Positions 1-7,711 of a DNA stretch of 64,000 nucleotides are shown here, piece after piece (the first letter of the stretch is position 1; each line of letters opens with the position of its first letter). The notes under the pieces were generated by a model that was given only the letters and a program-made list of their open reading frames with translations, was not told the DNA's origin and did no database searches. This DNA is from an uncultured Desulfobacter sp. GTDB lineage: Bacteria; Desulfobacterota; Desulfobacteria; Desulfobacterales; Desulfobacteraceae. The DNA lies in the NCBI RefSeq assembly GCF_963665355.1, contig NZ_OY762229.1:2976001-3040000 (forward strand). The letters run 5' to 3'. The translations under genes and the position numbers were made by a program.

Positions 1-667
1 CATCAATAAGGCAGCTGAACAAAAAACGGGTGAAAAATCCAAGCCTGAAATGTTTTAAACGGTCAGGCTCTTTTTTGGGGGGGGATACGATACGAGCAAC
101 TTGCTTTAGAATTTGTTTTAGAAAATTTTCTGTTGCAATATGTTCAATGGACTCTTTGATTTCAAGATCTGCTGCTTCAAGGCATGTTTGAAGATGAGTC
201 AACTCATTATTTTTTTTGATTCTTTTCAAGAAACCATTCTCACCTTCCACGCGCAGGCAATCAATCATCCCTCCATGATGGGACGCCAGGCATACCGCCA
301 GAATTTGCCCAACCAGTTTGCCCTGGAGTCCATATTTTTTAAAACGCTGCCATATCCACTGTGCTCCTGCTGTTGAATGATCAATTTTACCTTTAAGATT
401 TTTGGTATCGACATTGGCGTCATCGATATCAGGATTAAGAAGGCCTGTTTCCGTTTTTATATAATTTTGAAAATCGGTGCTGTATTTACCTATATCATGG
501 AGCAGACCAAGCAGTTCTCCGGCCTCAGGTAATCCGATTTTAGCAGTGAGCTTTTTACAGATAGATGCCACACCCGTTAAATGCTCGCATACTGTTTGAA
601 TGTCATTATCCCAGCTTCGGTGATGAGCAACAAACTTTTTTTTGATAGATTTGTCATCTTGGTTCAT
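1..667 (-). CDS. cas3: Cas3 N-terminal HD nuclease domain, partial (runs off the window's left edge)
   Basis: The minus strand is open from an ATG at 667 to base 1 (222 codons, no stop), so the gene continues outside the window. The start follows a GAAAGG ribosome binding site. The visible part matches the Cas3 HD nuclease: an early HH (residues 15-16), LLHDIGKY (HD at 57-58), DHSTAGA (His97) and SHHGG (130-131), then a segment ending FSCLIDAD-like, which normally joins the HD domain to the helicase. In type I CRISPR-Cas, Cas3 degrades target DNA after Cascade binding. The helicase part and the remaining cas genes would lie to the left. A type I-C-like repeat sits upstream, so type I-C is the likely subtype, by inference. 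Confidence 0.88.
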   Translation of the reverse strand, partial: MNQDDKSIKKKFVAHHRSWDNDIQTVCEHLTGVASICKKLTAKIGLPEAGELLGLLHDIGKYSTDFQNYIKTETGLLNPDIDDANVDTKNLKGKIDHSTAGAQWIWQRFKKYGLQGKLVGQILAVCLASHHGGMIDCLRVEGENGFLKRIKKNNELTHLQTCLEAADLEIKESIEHIATENFLKQILKQVARIVSPPKKEPDRLKHFRLGFFTRFLFSCLID

Positions 668-749
668 CAACAATTGCCTTTCAAAACAATTTATTTGATA
701 TCGCATAGGGTAATATCCGGGTTCAGTGGGAGCCACTATTCTGTGTCGC

Positions 750-786
750 GCAGACTATCTGTGTTAATTAGGGATAGATAGTCCGC
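750..786. repeat. Inverted repeat between cas3 and the orphan CRISPR repeat
   Basis: Arms 750-760 (GCAGACTATCT) and 776-786 (AGATAGTCCGC) form an 11-bp stem with one G-T pair and a 15-nt loop. It lies in the putative cas3 promoter/leader region on the minus strand. There is no T-run after it, so it is more likely an operator or an RNA structure than a terminator. Function unknown. Confidence 0.55.
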
Positions 787-812
787 ACCTTTATTAATTA
801 TTCTTTTTTATT

Positions 813-842
813 ATTTCAATCCACGCCCCGTATGGGGGGGAC
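813..842 (-). CRISPR. Single orphan, degenerate type I-C-like CRISPR repeat
   Basis: Read on the plus strand, 813-842 begins ATTTCAATCCACGCCCC and ends in a G-run followed by AC. This is the usual I-C repeat (GTTTCAATCCACGCC... on this strand) with the first G changed to A and the GCGAC end altered. The internal CGCCCC/GGGG(G) palindrome typical of I-C repeats is kept. In crRNA orientation (minus) it lies directly upstream of cas3, after an AT-rich leader-like stretch with TTGACA at 853-858. No second repeat could be found within 100 bases on either side, so this is not an array. It may be a solo remnant or a regulatory crRNA-like element. Confidence 0.7.
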
Positions 843-907
843 TATAGCTTGTCAAAAACTAAATGATTAATGATTGTTTTAATCTGCGTTTTTAAAGGGC
901 AAATTAT

Positions 908-982
908 TTATGGGGACTCCAAAACAGATTCAGCTTCAAGCATATTTTTACCATAACTAACTATTTTGAATCTGATTTTCAT
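908..982 (-). CDS. Possible 24-residue small protein
   Basis: A short minus-strand frame starts with ATG at 982 behind a near-perfect Shine-Dalgarno (CAGGAGTGGAAAC) and reads MKIRFKIVSYGKNMLEAES... to a TAA at 908-910. The strong ribosome binding site is the only support. It could be a small protein linked to the neighbouring cas3/CRISPR-repeat region, or the first codons of a gene truncated by the rearrangements in this stretch. No family recognised. Confidence 0.3.
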   Translation of the reverse strand: MKIRFKIVSYGKNMLEAESVLESP

Positions 983-1223
983 GTTTCCACTCCTGCATCT
1001 GGTTTATTTCAACAGTTAAAATACAGGATAAAAAAAAATAATAATCAACTTCAATAAAAAGGAAAAGTAAAAATTTTAGAGAACCATTCCACCTTAATTG
1101 AAGAATATAGGAATTTCCATTTTACCGTCCGATATCTTCATTTGTGGTGATATTGACAAAAATGTGTTTAACTCACGTCATGACTTTGCTATCGGATAAA
1201 AAATAAGCTTTTTAGATGCTGAT

Positions 1224-1632
1224 GTGTTTAAGACGATCTTTGATGATCATTGGGAAGATTTTAAAGATCTATTATCGGAGTTTAATAATGACAAGTGGAG
1301 GCATAAGCACTGAACAAGAGTGTTGGTATGACCTGGGCTATTTTAAATACAAAAGGTATTACGGCTTGGAGGCAACCCGGACATATAGGAAGTGGTCAGC
1401 GGTCATTCAGAAAGGGATAGAGCGAATAGGCAGAATAGTCAAAGGAGCTTATCAAATAATCAAACGCAAAAACTATCGGAAAAAATATCAGGAAATCAGC
1501 GGGATAGATCCCATGAGGTGTCAATATTGCGAAAACGTTATGGAATTGATGTCGATATGGCATCCCAAATACGGTACTCTGTTTGATATTTTTTCGACTT
1601 TAATGGATAAACCTTTGTTTCGAGTGTTTTGA
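1224..1632 (+). pseudogene. Decayed IS91-family (Y2/IS801-like) transposase
   Basis: Two frames each hold part of one transposase. From about 1203/1224 a frame reads VFKTIFDDHWEDFKDLL, the usual N-terminus of IS91-type transposases, and stops at about 1313. A second frame, from about 1288, carries the C-terminal end, including GIDPMRCQYCENVMELMSIW followed by HPKYGTLFD, the C-terminal zinc-binding and WHPKYG region of the family. The central part, including the catalytic tyrosines and the zinc domain, is missing, so this is an internally deleted, frameshifted remnant. It separates the CRISPR region from the cytochrome genes and marks a site of past mobile-element activity. Family assignment is by recognition. 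Confidence 0.65.
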
Positions 1633-1820
1633 AATATTATAACTGCCTTGCAATAGGGACGTCGGAGCAGGGTTTCAGCCATAGTTATAGAAACAGTTAC
1701 ACCCTACTACTCAGCCCATTAAAATTTTTCTAAAACTTGGCTGATGGTTGGTAACTTTGAGATTATAATGTCAGAAGAAAGAATTTCAGCAATGGCACTT
1801 TTTTCGGAGATGATTTGAAT

Positions 1821-2225
1821 ATGAATGACGGAATCATGGAGAGCCTTATAGAGCAAAATCCAGATGCAATAATATTTGCCGATATAAAAGGTACAATACG
1901 TGTGTGGAATGTGACGGCTGAACGTATTTTCGGATTTACCAAAGCGCAAGCAATCGGATCAAAATTAGACATCATTGTCCCACAAAAATTACGAGAGGCC
2001 CATTGGCGTGGATATAAACAAGCAATGGAAAAAGGGGAAACGAAATATATCGGCAAGTCCTTACCTACGAAATCTTTACATGCTGACGGATCTGTCATTT
2101 ACGTTGAACTCAGCTTTTCTATTATTTTAGATGCCTCAAAGAGCGTAATTGGAGCGCTGTCAACCGCGAGAGACATTACCGCAAAATATAAAAAAGAACG
2201 GGGGGGATCAAAAAAGCTCGTCTAA
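1821..2225 (+). CDS. Single-PAS-domain sensor protein
   Basis: About 134 residues forming one PAS fold plus PAC tail: ESLIEQNPDAIIFAD, then IRVWNVTAERIFGFT, IGSKLDIIVP, and a C-terminal GALSTARDITAKYKKER (the PAC signature). No output domain (kinase, GGDEF or HTH) follows, so it would act as a free sensory module or a partner of another protein. ATG 1821 is preferred (GGAG at 1806-1809); an upstream in-frame TTG at 1815 is possible. It lies 120 bp before the tetraheme cytochrome gene on the same strand, so a redox or nitrogen-oxide sensing role is plausible but only inferred from position. Confidence 0.8.
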   Translation: MNDGIMESLIEQNPDAIIFADIKGTIRVWNVTAERIFGFTKAQAIGSKLDIIVPQKLREAHWRGYKQAMEKGETKYIGKSLPTKSLHADGSVIYVELSFSIILDASKSVIGALSTARDITAKYKKERGGSKKLV

Positions 2226-2348
2226 TCTACCTTCTTGACATATCTGTTTAAGATATACTAAATTTCTCTCTAAGCATATTTATCATTCAAACAAGCGTTC
2301 TAAATATCTCAATACATTATTTGTATTTTAACAGGCATGAGGTCTAAA

Positions 2349-2909
2349 ATGAAAAAAATGATCAAACCTGTAATTTTTATTTTTATCGGTATTGTTATCG
2401 CTTTTCCTGTATTCAGCCTGACCTATTACACAATGGCGAGAACATCAACGCCTGGATTCTGCGCCTCCTGCCACGAGATCCAGCCTGCCTTTAACGCCTG
2501 GAAGACCTCTACCCATGTAAACAACGCCCAGGGATTTGTCGCCGATTGTATGGACTGTCACCTGCCTGCCCCGCAGGATACAGTGAATTTCTTCTACACA
2601 AAGACGATCCACGGCATCAAAGATATATTTGTTCATTTTGCCTATGGGACCTATGACAGAGAAAAGAGTCGTGAGCACGCCTATGCCACATTTAAAAATG
2701 CGCAATGCCAGAAATGTCATCGAAATCTTTTGAATATCCCGGATAAAAGGGGGGCTATGCTGGCCCACCGCACAGTTCTATATCCAAGAGAAGGATATGA
2801 AAAAAAATGTGTAGACTGCCATAGAAATCTAGTTCATGTGGACAGCGAAATTTATAAATACAAACAGAAACAGGCGCCATACAGAGCAATGGGAATTCAG
2901 GATTTATAA
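2349..2909 (+). CDS. NapC/NrfH-family membrane-anchored tetraheme cytochrome c
   Basis: The product has an N-terminal membrane helix (IKPVIFIFIGIVIAFPVFSL) followed by four CXXCH heme-binding motifs (CASCH, CMDCH, CQKCH, CVDCH). At about 186 residues this is the usual architecture of NapC/NirT/NrfH quinol dehydrogenases, which pass electrons from menaquinol to a periplasmic reductase. The start at ATG 2349 is chosen because GAGG at 2340-2343 gives good spacing; an in-frame ATG at 2337 is an alternative. The octaheme cytochrome gene follows 36 bp later, so this protein is the probable electron donor to it, as in NrfHA and in the epsilonproteobacterial HAO-CycX pair. Confidence 0.9.
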   Translation: MKKMIKPVIFIFIGIVIAFPVFSLTYYTMARTSTPGFCASCHEIQPAFNAWKTSTHVNNAQGFVADCMDCHLPAPQDTVNFFYTKTIHGIKDIFVHFAYGTYDREKSREHAYATFKNAQCQKCHRNLLNIPDKRGAMLAHRTVLYPREGYEKKCVDCHRNLVHVDSEIYKYKQKQAPYRAMGIQDL

Positions 2910-2945
2910 ATCTTGTAACGGTTACAAATAAAATAAGGGGGCTCC

Positions 2946-4334
2946 ATGAAGAAAAAAGTGAGTGTACTGCTAATGGGTGTATTTATAACCGGAATATCCG
3001 CATCCACAGTTTTATGTTCGGATGTCCAGACGAATATACCAAAATCAAAATCATTCAGGATTGAACGATCCATGTCACCCGAGGCCATGGCATGTATCGA
3101 ATGCCATAAAAAGCAGCATCCGGGCATTTTCTCTGATTGGGCGGCCAGTCGTCATGCCAGTGCGAATATCACCTGTTACGACTGCCACGCTGCAGAAGCC
3201 CATGATCCGGATGTCAGTCAGTCCCATTTTAAAGAGTACGAAGCAAACGATACGAAATATGGGCAAAAAAAATACATGGTTCCGGTATCTGCGGTGGTTA
3301 CCCCCAAGGACTGTTCCCGCTGCCATCCGGATGAAGCGATGCAATACGGCAAGAGTAAACATGCAAATACCCTTGAGATTATTTGGAAGATAGATCCCTG
3401 GCTTAACGATGGCATGAACAGTGATTTTGAGCGGATAAATGGTTGTTACCATTGCCATGGCACCATTCTAAGCTTAAAAGACAAAGAACTTGATCCGGCA
3501 ACCTGGCCCAATGTTGGTGTGGGAAGGCTAAACCTTGACGGCAGTAAAGGCAGTTGCAGCAGTTGTCATACAAGGCATCGTTTTTCTGTTATGGAGGCCA
3601 GAAAGCCCCAGGCCTGCGGGCAATGCCACCTTGGTCCGGATCATCCCCAGATTGAAATTTTTACGGAATCAAAGCATGGCGACATGTACGATGCCTTTGG
3701 GGACGAGTACAACTGGACCGCAGCGCCAGGCTCCTGGAGTCCTGGTGTTGATTTCAGGGGGCCAACCTGCGCCTCATGCCATATGTCCGGTGCCGGCAGT
3801 GTAATGACATCACATGATGTCACTGAAAGATTGTCCTGGGAATTGCAAGCTCCATTGACAGTCAGGCCCGAAGACTTCAAACCGCTTCCGGCTCAGACAA
3901 ACTGGCAGGAAGAACGGACTAAAATGCAGGAAATCTGTATGCAGTGTCACGGAAAAAGATGGACAGAATCCCATTACAGCCAGATGGATCAAACCATCAA
4001 AGAATATAACGACGTATATTTCAAACCGGCTAAAGCCAAACTCGACGAACTCTACGCAAAGGGCCTGCTCGACAAAACCCGTTTCTTTGATGAACCCCTT
4101 GAGGTGGAGTACTATGAACTATGGCACCACGAAGGGCGCCGGGCAAGAATGGGTGCTGCAATGATGGCCCCGGACTATTCATGGTGGCATGGATTTTATG
4201 AATGCAAAAAGCGCTTCAATGCGTTCATGGAGGAAGCCAACCACCTGATTGAAACCGGTAAAAAGTCTTACAAAGCAGAAAATTATCCAAACGCAACCGG
4301 CAATACGACAAAACCGCCTGAAATTTTCAAATAA
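2946..4334 (+). CDS. Hydroxylamine oxidoreductase-like octaheme cytochrome c
   Basis: A 462-residue exported protein (signal peptide about 1-24) with exactly eight CXXCH motifs beginning at residues 50, 77, 123, 167, 204, 224, 275 and 331. The C-terminal region has ELWHHEGRRARMGAAMMAPDY, characteristic of the HAO family. In aerobic ammonia oxidisers HAO oxidises hydroxylamine. Forms in anaerobes paired with a NapC-type donor are thought to work reductively on nitrite or hydroxylamine. The upstream NapC/NrfH gene favours the reductive role here. Whether the tyrosine that crosslinks to heme P460 is present needs an alignment. The ribosome binding site is AAGGGGG before ATG 2946. It is convergent with hcp, another nitrogen-oxide enzyme. 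Confidence 0.9.
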   Translation: MKKKVSVLLMGVFITGISASTVLCSDVQTNIPKSKSFRIERSMSPEAMACIECHKKQHPGIFSDWAASRHASANITCYDCHAAEAHDPDVSQSHFKEYEANDTKYGQKKYMVPVSAVVTPKDCSRCHPDEAMQYGKSKHANTLEIIWKIDPWLNDGMNSDFERINGCYHCHGTILSLKDKELDPATWPNVGVGRLNLDGSKGSCSSCHTRHRFSVMEARKPQACGQCHLGPDHPQIEIFTESKHGDMYDAFGDEYNWTAAPGSWSPGVDFRGPTCASCHMSGAGSVMTSHDVTERLSWELQAPLTVRPEDFKPLPAQTNWQEERTKMQEICMQCHGKRWTESHYSQMDQTIKEYNDVYFKPAKAKLDELYAKGLLDKTRFFDEPLEVEYYELWHHEGRRARMGAAMMAPDYSWWHGFYECKKRFNAFMEEANHLIETGKKSYKAENYPNATGNTTKPPEIFK

Positions 4335-4355
4335 TAATTAATACAAAAAAAAGTA

Positions 4356-4390
4356 AATGCAGCCACTCAATTCATTTGAGTGGCTGCATT
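4356..4390. terminator. Bidirectional terminator between the octaheme cytochrome gene and hcp
   Basis: A perfect 15-bp stem (4356-4370 and 4376-4390, core GCAGCCACTCAA) with a 5-nt loop lies between two convergent genes. In the minus direction it is followed by a run of U after two bases (plus-strand A-run 4345-4352), a strong intrinsic terminator for hcp. In the plus direction the downstream tail is only moderately T-rich. Confidence 0.85.
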
Positions 4391-4415
4391 CTATTTGTCC
4401 ATCATTACCTCGTTC

Positions 4416-6059
4416 TTAGTTTCCAGCCATCATAGCTGCAACGTCTTCATCCGGATCACCGGTTTGTTTAATATCGAATTTTTCAACCAGTACATTCAGT
4501 ACAGTGGGTGAAATAAATGCAGGGAGAGTTGGGCCAAGTCTGATGCCCTTAACCCCCAGAGACAACAGCGCCAAAAGAACAGCTGCGGCTTTTTGTTCAT
4601 ACCAGCCGATATCAAAGGACAGCGGCAGGTCATTGATGTGCTCCAGGCCAAAGGCATCCCGGAGCTTCATGGCAATCACCACAAGTGAATAGGAATCGTT
4701 ACACTGTCCTGCATCCAATACTCTTGGGATGCCGCCGATATCTCCGAGGTCAAGCTTATTATATCTATATTTTGCGCATCCTGCGGTCAGAATAACCGCA
4801 TCCTTGGGTAATTTTTCGGCAACTTCGGTAAAATAAGATCTGCTTTTCATTCTGCCGTCGCATCCGGCCATCACGACAAAGCGTTTGATCGCACCGGCTT
4901 TGACCGCATCAATCACCTTGTCGGCAAGGGCCAGGACCTGGTTGTGGCCGAATCCCCCGACAATTTTGCCCGTCTCAATTTCCTCAGGTGGTTTACATTG
5001 TTTGGCCTTTTCAATTACAGCTGAAAAGTCTTTTGCAGCACCATCTTTTCTGTCAGCGATATGGACAGCCTCAGGATAACCGACAGCGCCCGTGGTGAAT
5101 AAGCGGTCAGCATAAGAGTTGTTTTTCTTGACAGGTATTACACAGTTGGTGGTCATCAGGATGGCACCGTTAAAGGTCTCAAAATCCTTATTTTGATGCC
5201 ACCATGAACTGCCGTAGTTGCCTTTCAGGTGACCGAATTCTTTTAGTTTTGGATAGTAGTTGGCCGGCAGCATTTCACTGTGAGTGTATATATCGATTCC
5301 TTTGCCTTCAGTTTGAATCAGCAGTTCCTGAAGGTCTCTGAGGTCATGGCCTGAAACGAGAATGCCAGGATTGGTCCCGACACCGATATTGACTTCCGAT
5401 ATTTCCGGATGCCCGTATGTGGTGGTATTTGCTTCGTCCAGAAGTGCCATGGTGGCAACCGCATTCTCTCCTGTTTTCAAAACCATGGCGACCATATCGT
5501 CGACAGAAAGATCTTCTGTAACCGATGCCATGCTTTCTATCAATTGATCATAGACGATCTTATTTTCAAATCCGAGCATGGCTGCATGGTGGGCATAGGC
5601 GCTGATTCCCTTGCAACCGAAAACCACTGTTTCCCTCAAAGACCGGACATCTTCATTCTCTGTGGCAAGGATGCCTACTGTTTTGGCCTTTCCCTGGAAC
5701 CCGGATTCATCATTATTAGTGTAAAGGGCAGCATCATGAAGGTTTTCCGGAAGTTTGTCACCAAATGTCGCCTTAAAATCCGTTTTAAAAGCCTGGAGCT
5801 GCTTAACGCAATCAATGAGAGCGATGTTATCAAAGTTGGCATTGGTAATAGTTGTAAACAGGGCATGGGTAATAAGCCGTCCTGCTTCTTCAACACGGTC
5901 AATCCCCAATTCTTTCCCTTTTTTTGCCAGAACGGAAATCCCTTTGCAATGGAAAATGATCAGGTCCTGAAGATTTGCCGTGGCCTCTTCTTTTCCGCAG
6001 ACACCTCGAACCGTACAGCCTGTTCCTTTGGCAGTTTCCTGACACTGAAAGCAAAACAT
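4416..6059 (-). CDS. hcp: Hybrid cluster protein (hydroxylamine reductase)
   Basis: At 547 residues this is full length for Hcp. The N-terminal cysteines C3, C6, C15 and C21 (CFQCQETAKGTGC...) have the CX2CX8CX5C spacing of the class I [4Fe-4S] type found in strict anaerobes. Cluster-ligand regions such as VFGCKGISAYAHHA, GHDLRDL, and the C-terminal MAGCDGR, TAGCAKYRYN and DAGQCND are present. Hcp holds a hybrid Fe-S-O cluster and reduces hydroxylamine in vitro and nitric oxide in vivo, protecting against nitrosative stress. The gene is monocistronic, has a perfect FNR/HcpR-type palindrome 87 bp upstream of its start, and converges on the octaheme cytochrome operon. A Hcr reductase gene is not adjacent. 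Confidence 0.97.
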   Translation of the reverse strand: MFCFQCQETAKGTGCTVRGVCGKEEATANLQDLIIFHCKGISVLAKKGKELGIDRVEEAGRLITHALFTTITNANFDNIALIDCVKQLQAFKTDFKATFGDKLPENLHDAALYTNNDESGFQGKAKTVGILATENEDVRSLRETVVFGCKGISAYAHHAAMLGFENKIVYDQLIESMASVTEDLSVDDMVAMVLKTGENAVATMALLDEANTTTYGHPEISEVNIGVGTNPGILVSGHDLRDLQELLIQTEGKGIDIYTHSEMLPANYYPKLKEFGHLKGNYGSSWWHQNKDFETFNGAILMTTNCVIPVKKNNSYADRLFTTGAVGYPEAVHIADRKDGAAKDFSAVIEKAKQCKPPEEIETGKIVGGFGHNQVLALADKVIDAVKAGAIKRFVVMAGCDGRMKSRSYFTEVAEKLPKDAVILTAGCAKYRYNKLDLGDIGGIPRVLDAGQCNDSYSLVVIAMKLRDAFGLEHINDLPLSFDIGWYEQKAAAVLLALLSLGVKGIRLGPTLPAFISPTVLNVLVEKFDIKQTGDPDEDVAAMMAGN

Positions 6060-6145
6060 CGTAACTTCTCCTTTTTTTTATGAATTGGCTTTTAAATTAT
6101 TCTTGCATCATGGATACACAGTATGACGAAAAGAGAACAAAGACA

Positions 6146-6159
6146 TTGATCTGAATCAA
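6146..6159. promoter_or_regulatory. FNR/HcpR-type operator upstream of hcp
   Basis: TTGATCTGAATCAA is a perfect TTGAT-N4-ATCAA dyad, the classical binding sequence of CRP/FNR-family regulators. In sulfate reducers hcp genes are controlled by HcpR, a member of this family with similar sites. Its centre is about 93 bp from the hcp start codon. Confidence 0.75.
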
Positions 6160-6305
6160 GTTGTCGAACAATGGAAAAAATAATAATGATACAAAAATAG
6201 AAGACTGAACAAACAACGGACTATTTGTAACATATGAGCCTGTAAAAATAAAGAAAACTTCTTTGTATGGTTTCCTATCAGGTTTTGACTTTACGGTGCG
6301 ATTCA

Positions 6306-6626
6306 TCAAATTGGAGGTGCAATCGTAACGATGATCCGCATCTTTGTATCAGCCATAACCCCGTGAGGTTCCCTGATCTCTGAAATCAGGATATCACCTT
6401 CATTTGCCGGAATTTTTGTGTCATTTTCGCCTAAAAACCAGCCTTTCCCCTCAAGGACCTGGATAGATAATTCACCATCCAGGTCATGGGAATGCACCGG
6501 AAATGTTACGCCTGCATCCAGGTTGAAATTGATGATCTTGAAATATTCTGATCTATCAATCAGAAAAAAACGTTTCATCGCTCCAGGAGTAAATTCGTTG
6601 GTTTCTGTGAGTTTTAAAATTTTCAT
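6306..6626 (-). CDS. Small cupin-domain protein
   Basis: A 106-residue single cupin barrel. The first metal-binding motif reads VHSHDLDGELSIQVLEGKG and the second contains ANEGDILISEIREPHGV, supplying the usual His, Glu and His ligands. The ATG at 6626 is chosen for its AAAGGA ribosome binding site; a TTG one codon upstream is possible. The truncated amidotransferase gene lies about 95 bp upstream on the same strand, so both may once have formed one unit behind the FNR-like site at 6961. Small stand-alone cupins in anaerobes often sit with redox-stress genes, but the substrate cannot be read from the sequence. Confidence 0.82.
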   Translation of the reverse strand: MKILKLTETNEFTPGAMKRFFLIDRSEYFKIINFNLDAGVTFPVHSHDLDGELSIQVLEGKGWFLGENDTKIPANEGDILISEIREPHGVMADTKMRIIVTIAPPI

Positions 6627-6719
6627 CAATTTTTCCTTTCACATTTAAAAATTTTTTTTGTTATTTACTGAATCAATGAATCCAAAACACCATGCATGAT
6701 GTTATGGATGTGTGAAAAA

Positions 6720-6833
6720 TTACTCTCCACTGATAAATTTTGTGTTTGTTAACTGATGGCCACCTGTCATTAATACCGAAGCCATCATGCCAAGATCTTC
6801 AAATGGGACATGTTGCAGATAATGAATTTTCAT
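6720..6833 (-). pseudogene. Truncated class I glutamine amidotransferase (first 37 residues only)
   Basis: Behind a good ribosome binding site (GAAAGGAACAAATCT) an ATG at 6833 begins MKIHYLQHVPFEDLGM..., the typical N-terminus of stand-alone GMP-synthase-like glutamine amidotransferases. It stops at a TAA after 37 codons (TNTKFISGE-stop). The catalytic Cys-His-Glu parts are absent downstream; the sequence up to the cupin gene shows no continuation. This looks like a recent truncation, because the remaining codons and translation start are well preserved. A short functional peptide cannot be excluded. Confidence 0.65.
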
Positions 6834-7154
6834 AGATTTGTTCCTTTCTCTCAGAGTTACGAAATTTCTCTATTACTTGGCAGGGGAATGACCGTCATTT
6901 ATGGTCCTTTCTTTAAGTATCATCTTTAACCTTTCTTATCAAAGATATCGGAGTTCTTCATTGACATAGATCAAGTTTTAACTTTCTTTAAAAAAAGACT
7001 TCGGAGAATGACCCGGTTTTTCTGATCATTAGCGGCCTCATAAGGCGCAAGATCAAAAATAAATATTCCATTTGGAGAAAAACAAGCATGACTGAACAAA
7101 ACGCAGTGTAATATATATGGTCCCATGAAAAAATAACACTTAAATGGACTTTTC
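6834..7154. promoter_or_regulatory. Divergent intergenic region with an FNR-like site
   Basis: No gene is visible here. TTGACATAGATCAA at 6961-6974 is a near-palindromic FNR/HcpR-type site (TTGAC-N4-ATCAA), 128 bp upstream of the truncated amidotransferase start. It resembles the perfect site before hcp, so the two minus-strand units may share a regulator. The right part leads into a transposase remnant. Confidence 0.5.
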
Positions 7155-7711
7155 ATGACAAACCATATTGAATTCACAGAAGAGCAGTTATCTGAAATCA
7201 CGCCTGCGTTAAAGTGTTTGTTAAACCAAACGAAAGAAAAATTGAAAGGGACTGATAGAAGGCAGTTTATGGCTCATGTATCTCTTATGGGGAAAGGTGG
7301 CCAAAGAAAAGCAGAAAAGGAACTTCGATGGAATCGTGATACAATTAGAAAAGGTCTGAAAGAACTTCAAAGCGGTTTTGTTTGCATTGATAATTTTTCA
7401 GGAAGAGGTAGGAAATCTGCTGAAGAAAAATACCCCTCACTGCTTGAAGATATCAAAAATATTGTAGAACCTGTTTGCCAAACCGATCCAGCATTTCATT
7501 CGACCAAATTGTATTCGCCTATTACAGATAGAAAGAGTTTGGGACCGATTGATTGGAACAACATTGGAATGGAGAACTTCTGGACAAGGTAGAAAAAATT
7601 TTAGGATTAGCGAAAACAATGACCTGGAAAGGCTGGCACCCTGTTGTAACCTTCGTGAAAAAAATTTATAAAAAAAGGCGTAAGTCTGAGAGCATGACGT
7701 TAATTATTTAG
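7155..7711 (+). pseudogene. ISAzo13-family transposase remnant (internally deleted, frameshifted)
   Basis: The first frame (from ATG 7155) has the family's N-terminus: RRQFMAHVSLMGKGGQRKA, LRWNRDTIRKGLKEL, GRGRKSAEEKYPSLLEDI and TDPAFHSTKLY. It then jumps straight to the C-terminal region, so several hundred residues including the catalytic core are missing. A 4-bp duplication (ATTG) near 7548-7555 then shifts the frame. The true C-terminus reads QHWNGELLDKVEKILGLAK followed by TMTWKGWHPVV in the next frame and ends with TAG at 7711. The element is therefore dead. A second fragment of the same family lies at 25.9 kb. Confidence 0.75.

Noticed and set aside
140-376. Plus-strand 78-codon ORF
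   Set aside because: It is antisense to the clear cas3 HD-domain frame and resembles nothing.
700-812. Second CRISPR repeat forming a mini-array with the one at 813-842
   Set aside because: No stretch resembling the repeat was found at spacer distance; GTTCAGTGGG near 721 is only a chance partial match.
6097-6309. Minus-strand 70-codon ORF between hcp and the cupin gene
   Set aside because: It covers the hcp promoter and FNR-like palindrome, has odd composition and no ribosome binding site.
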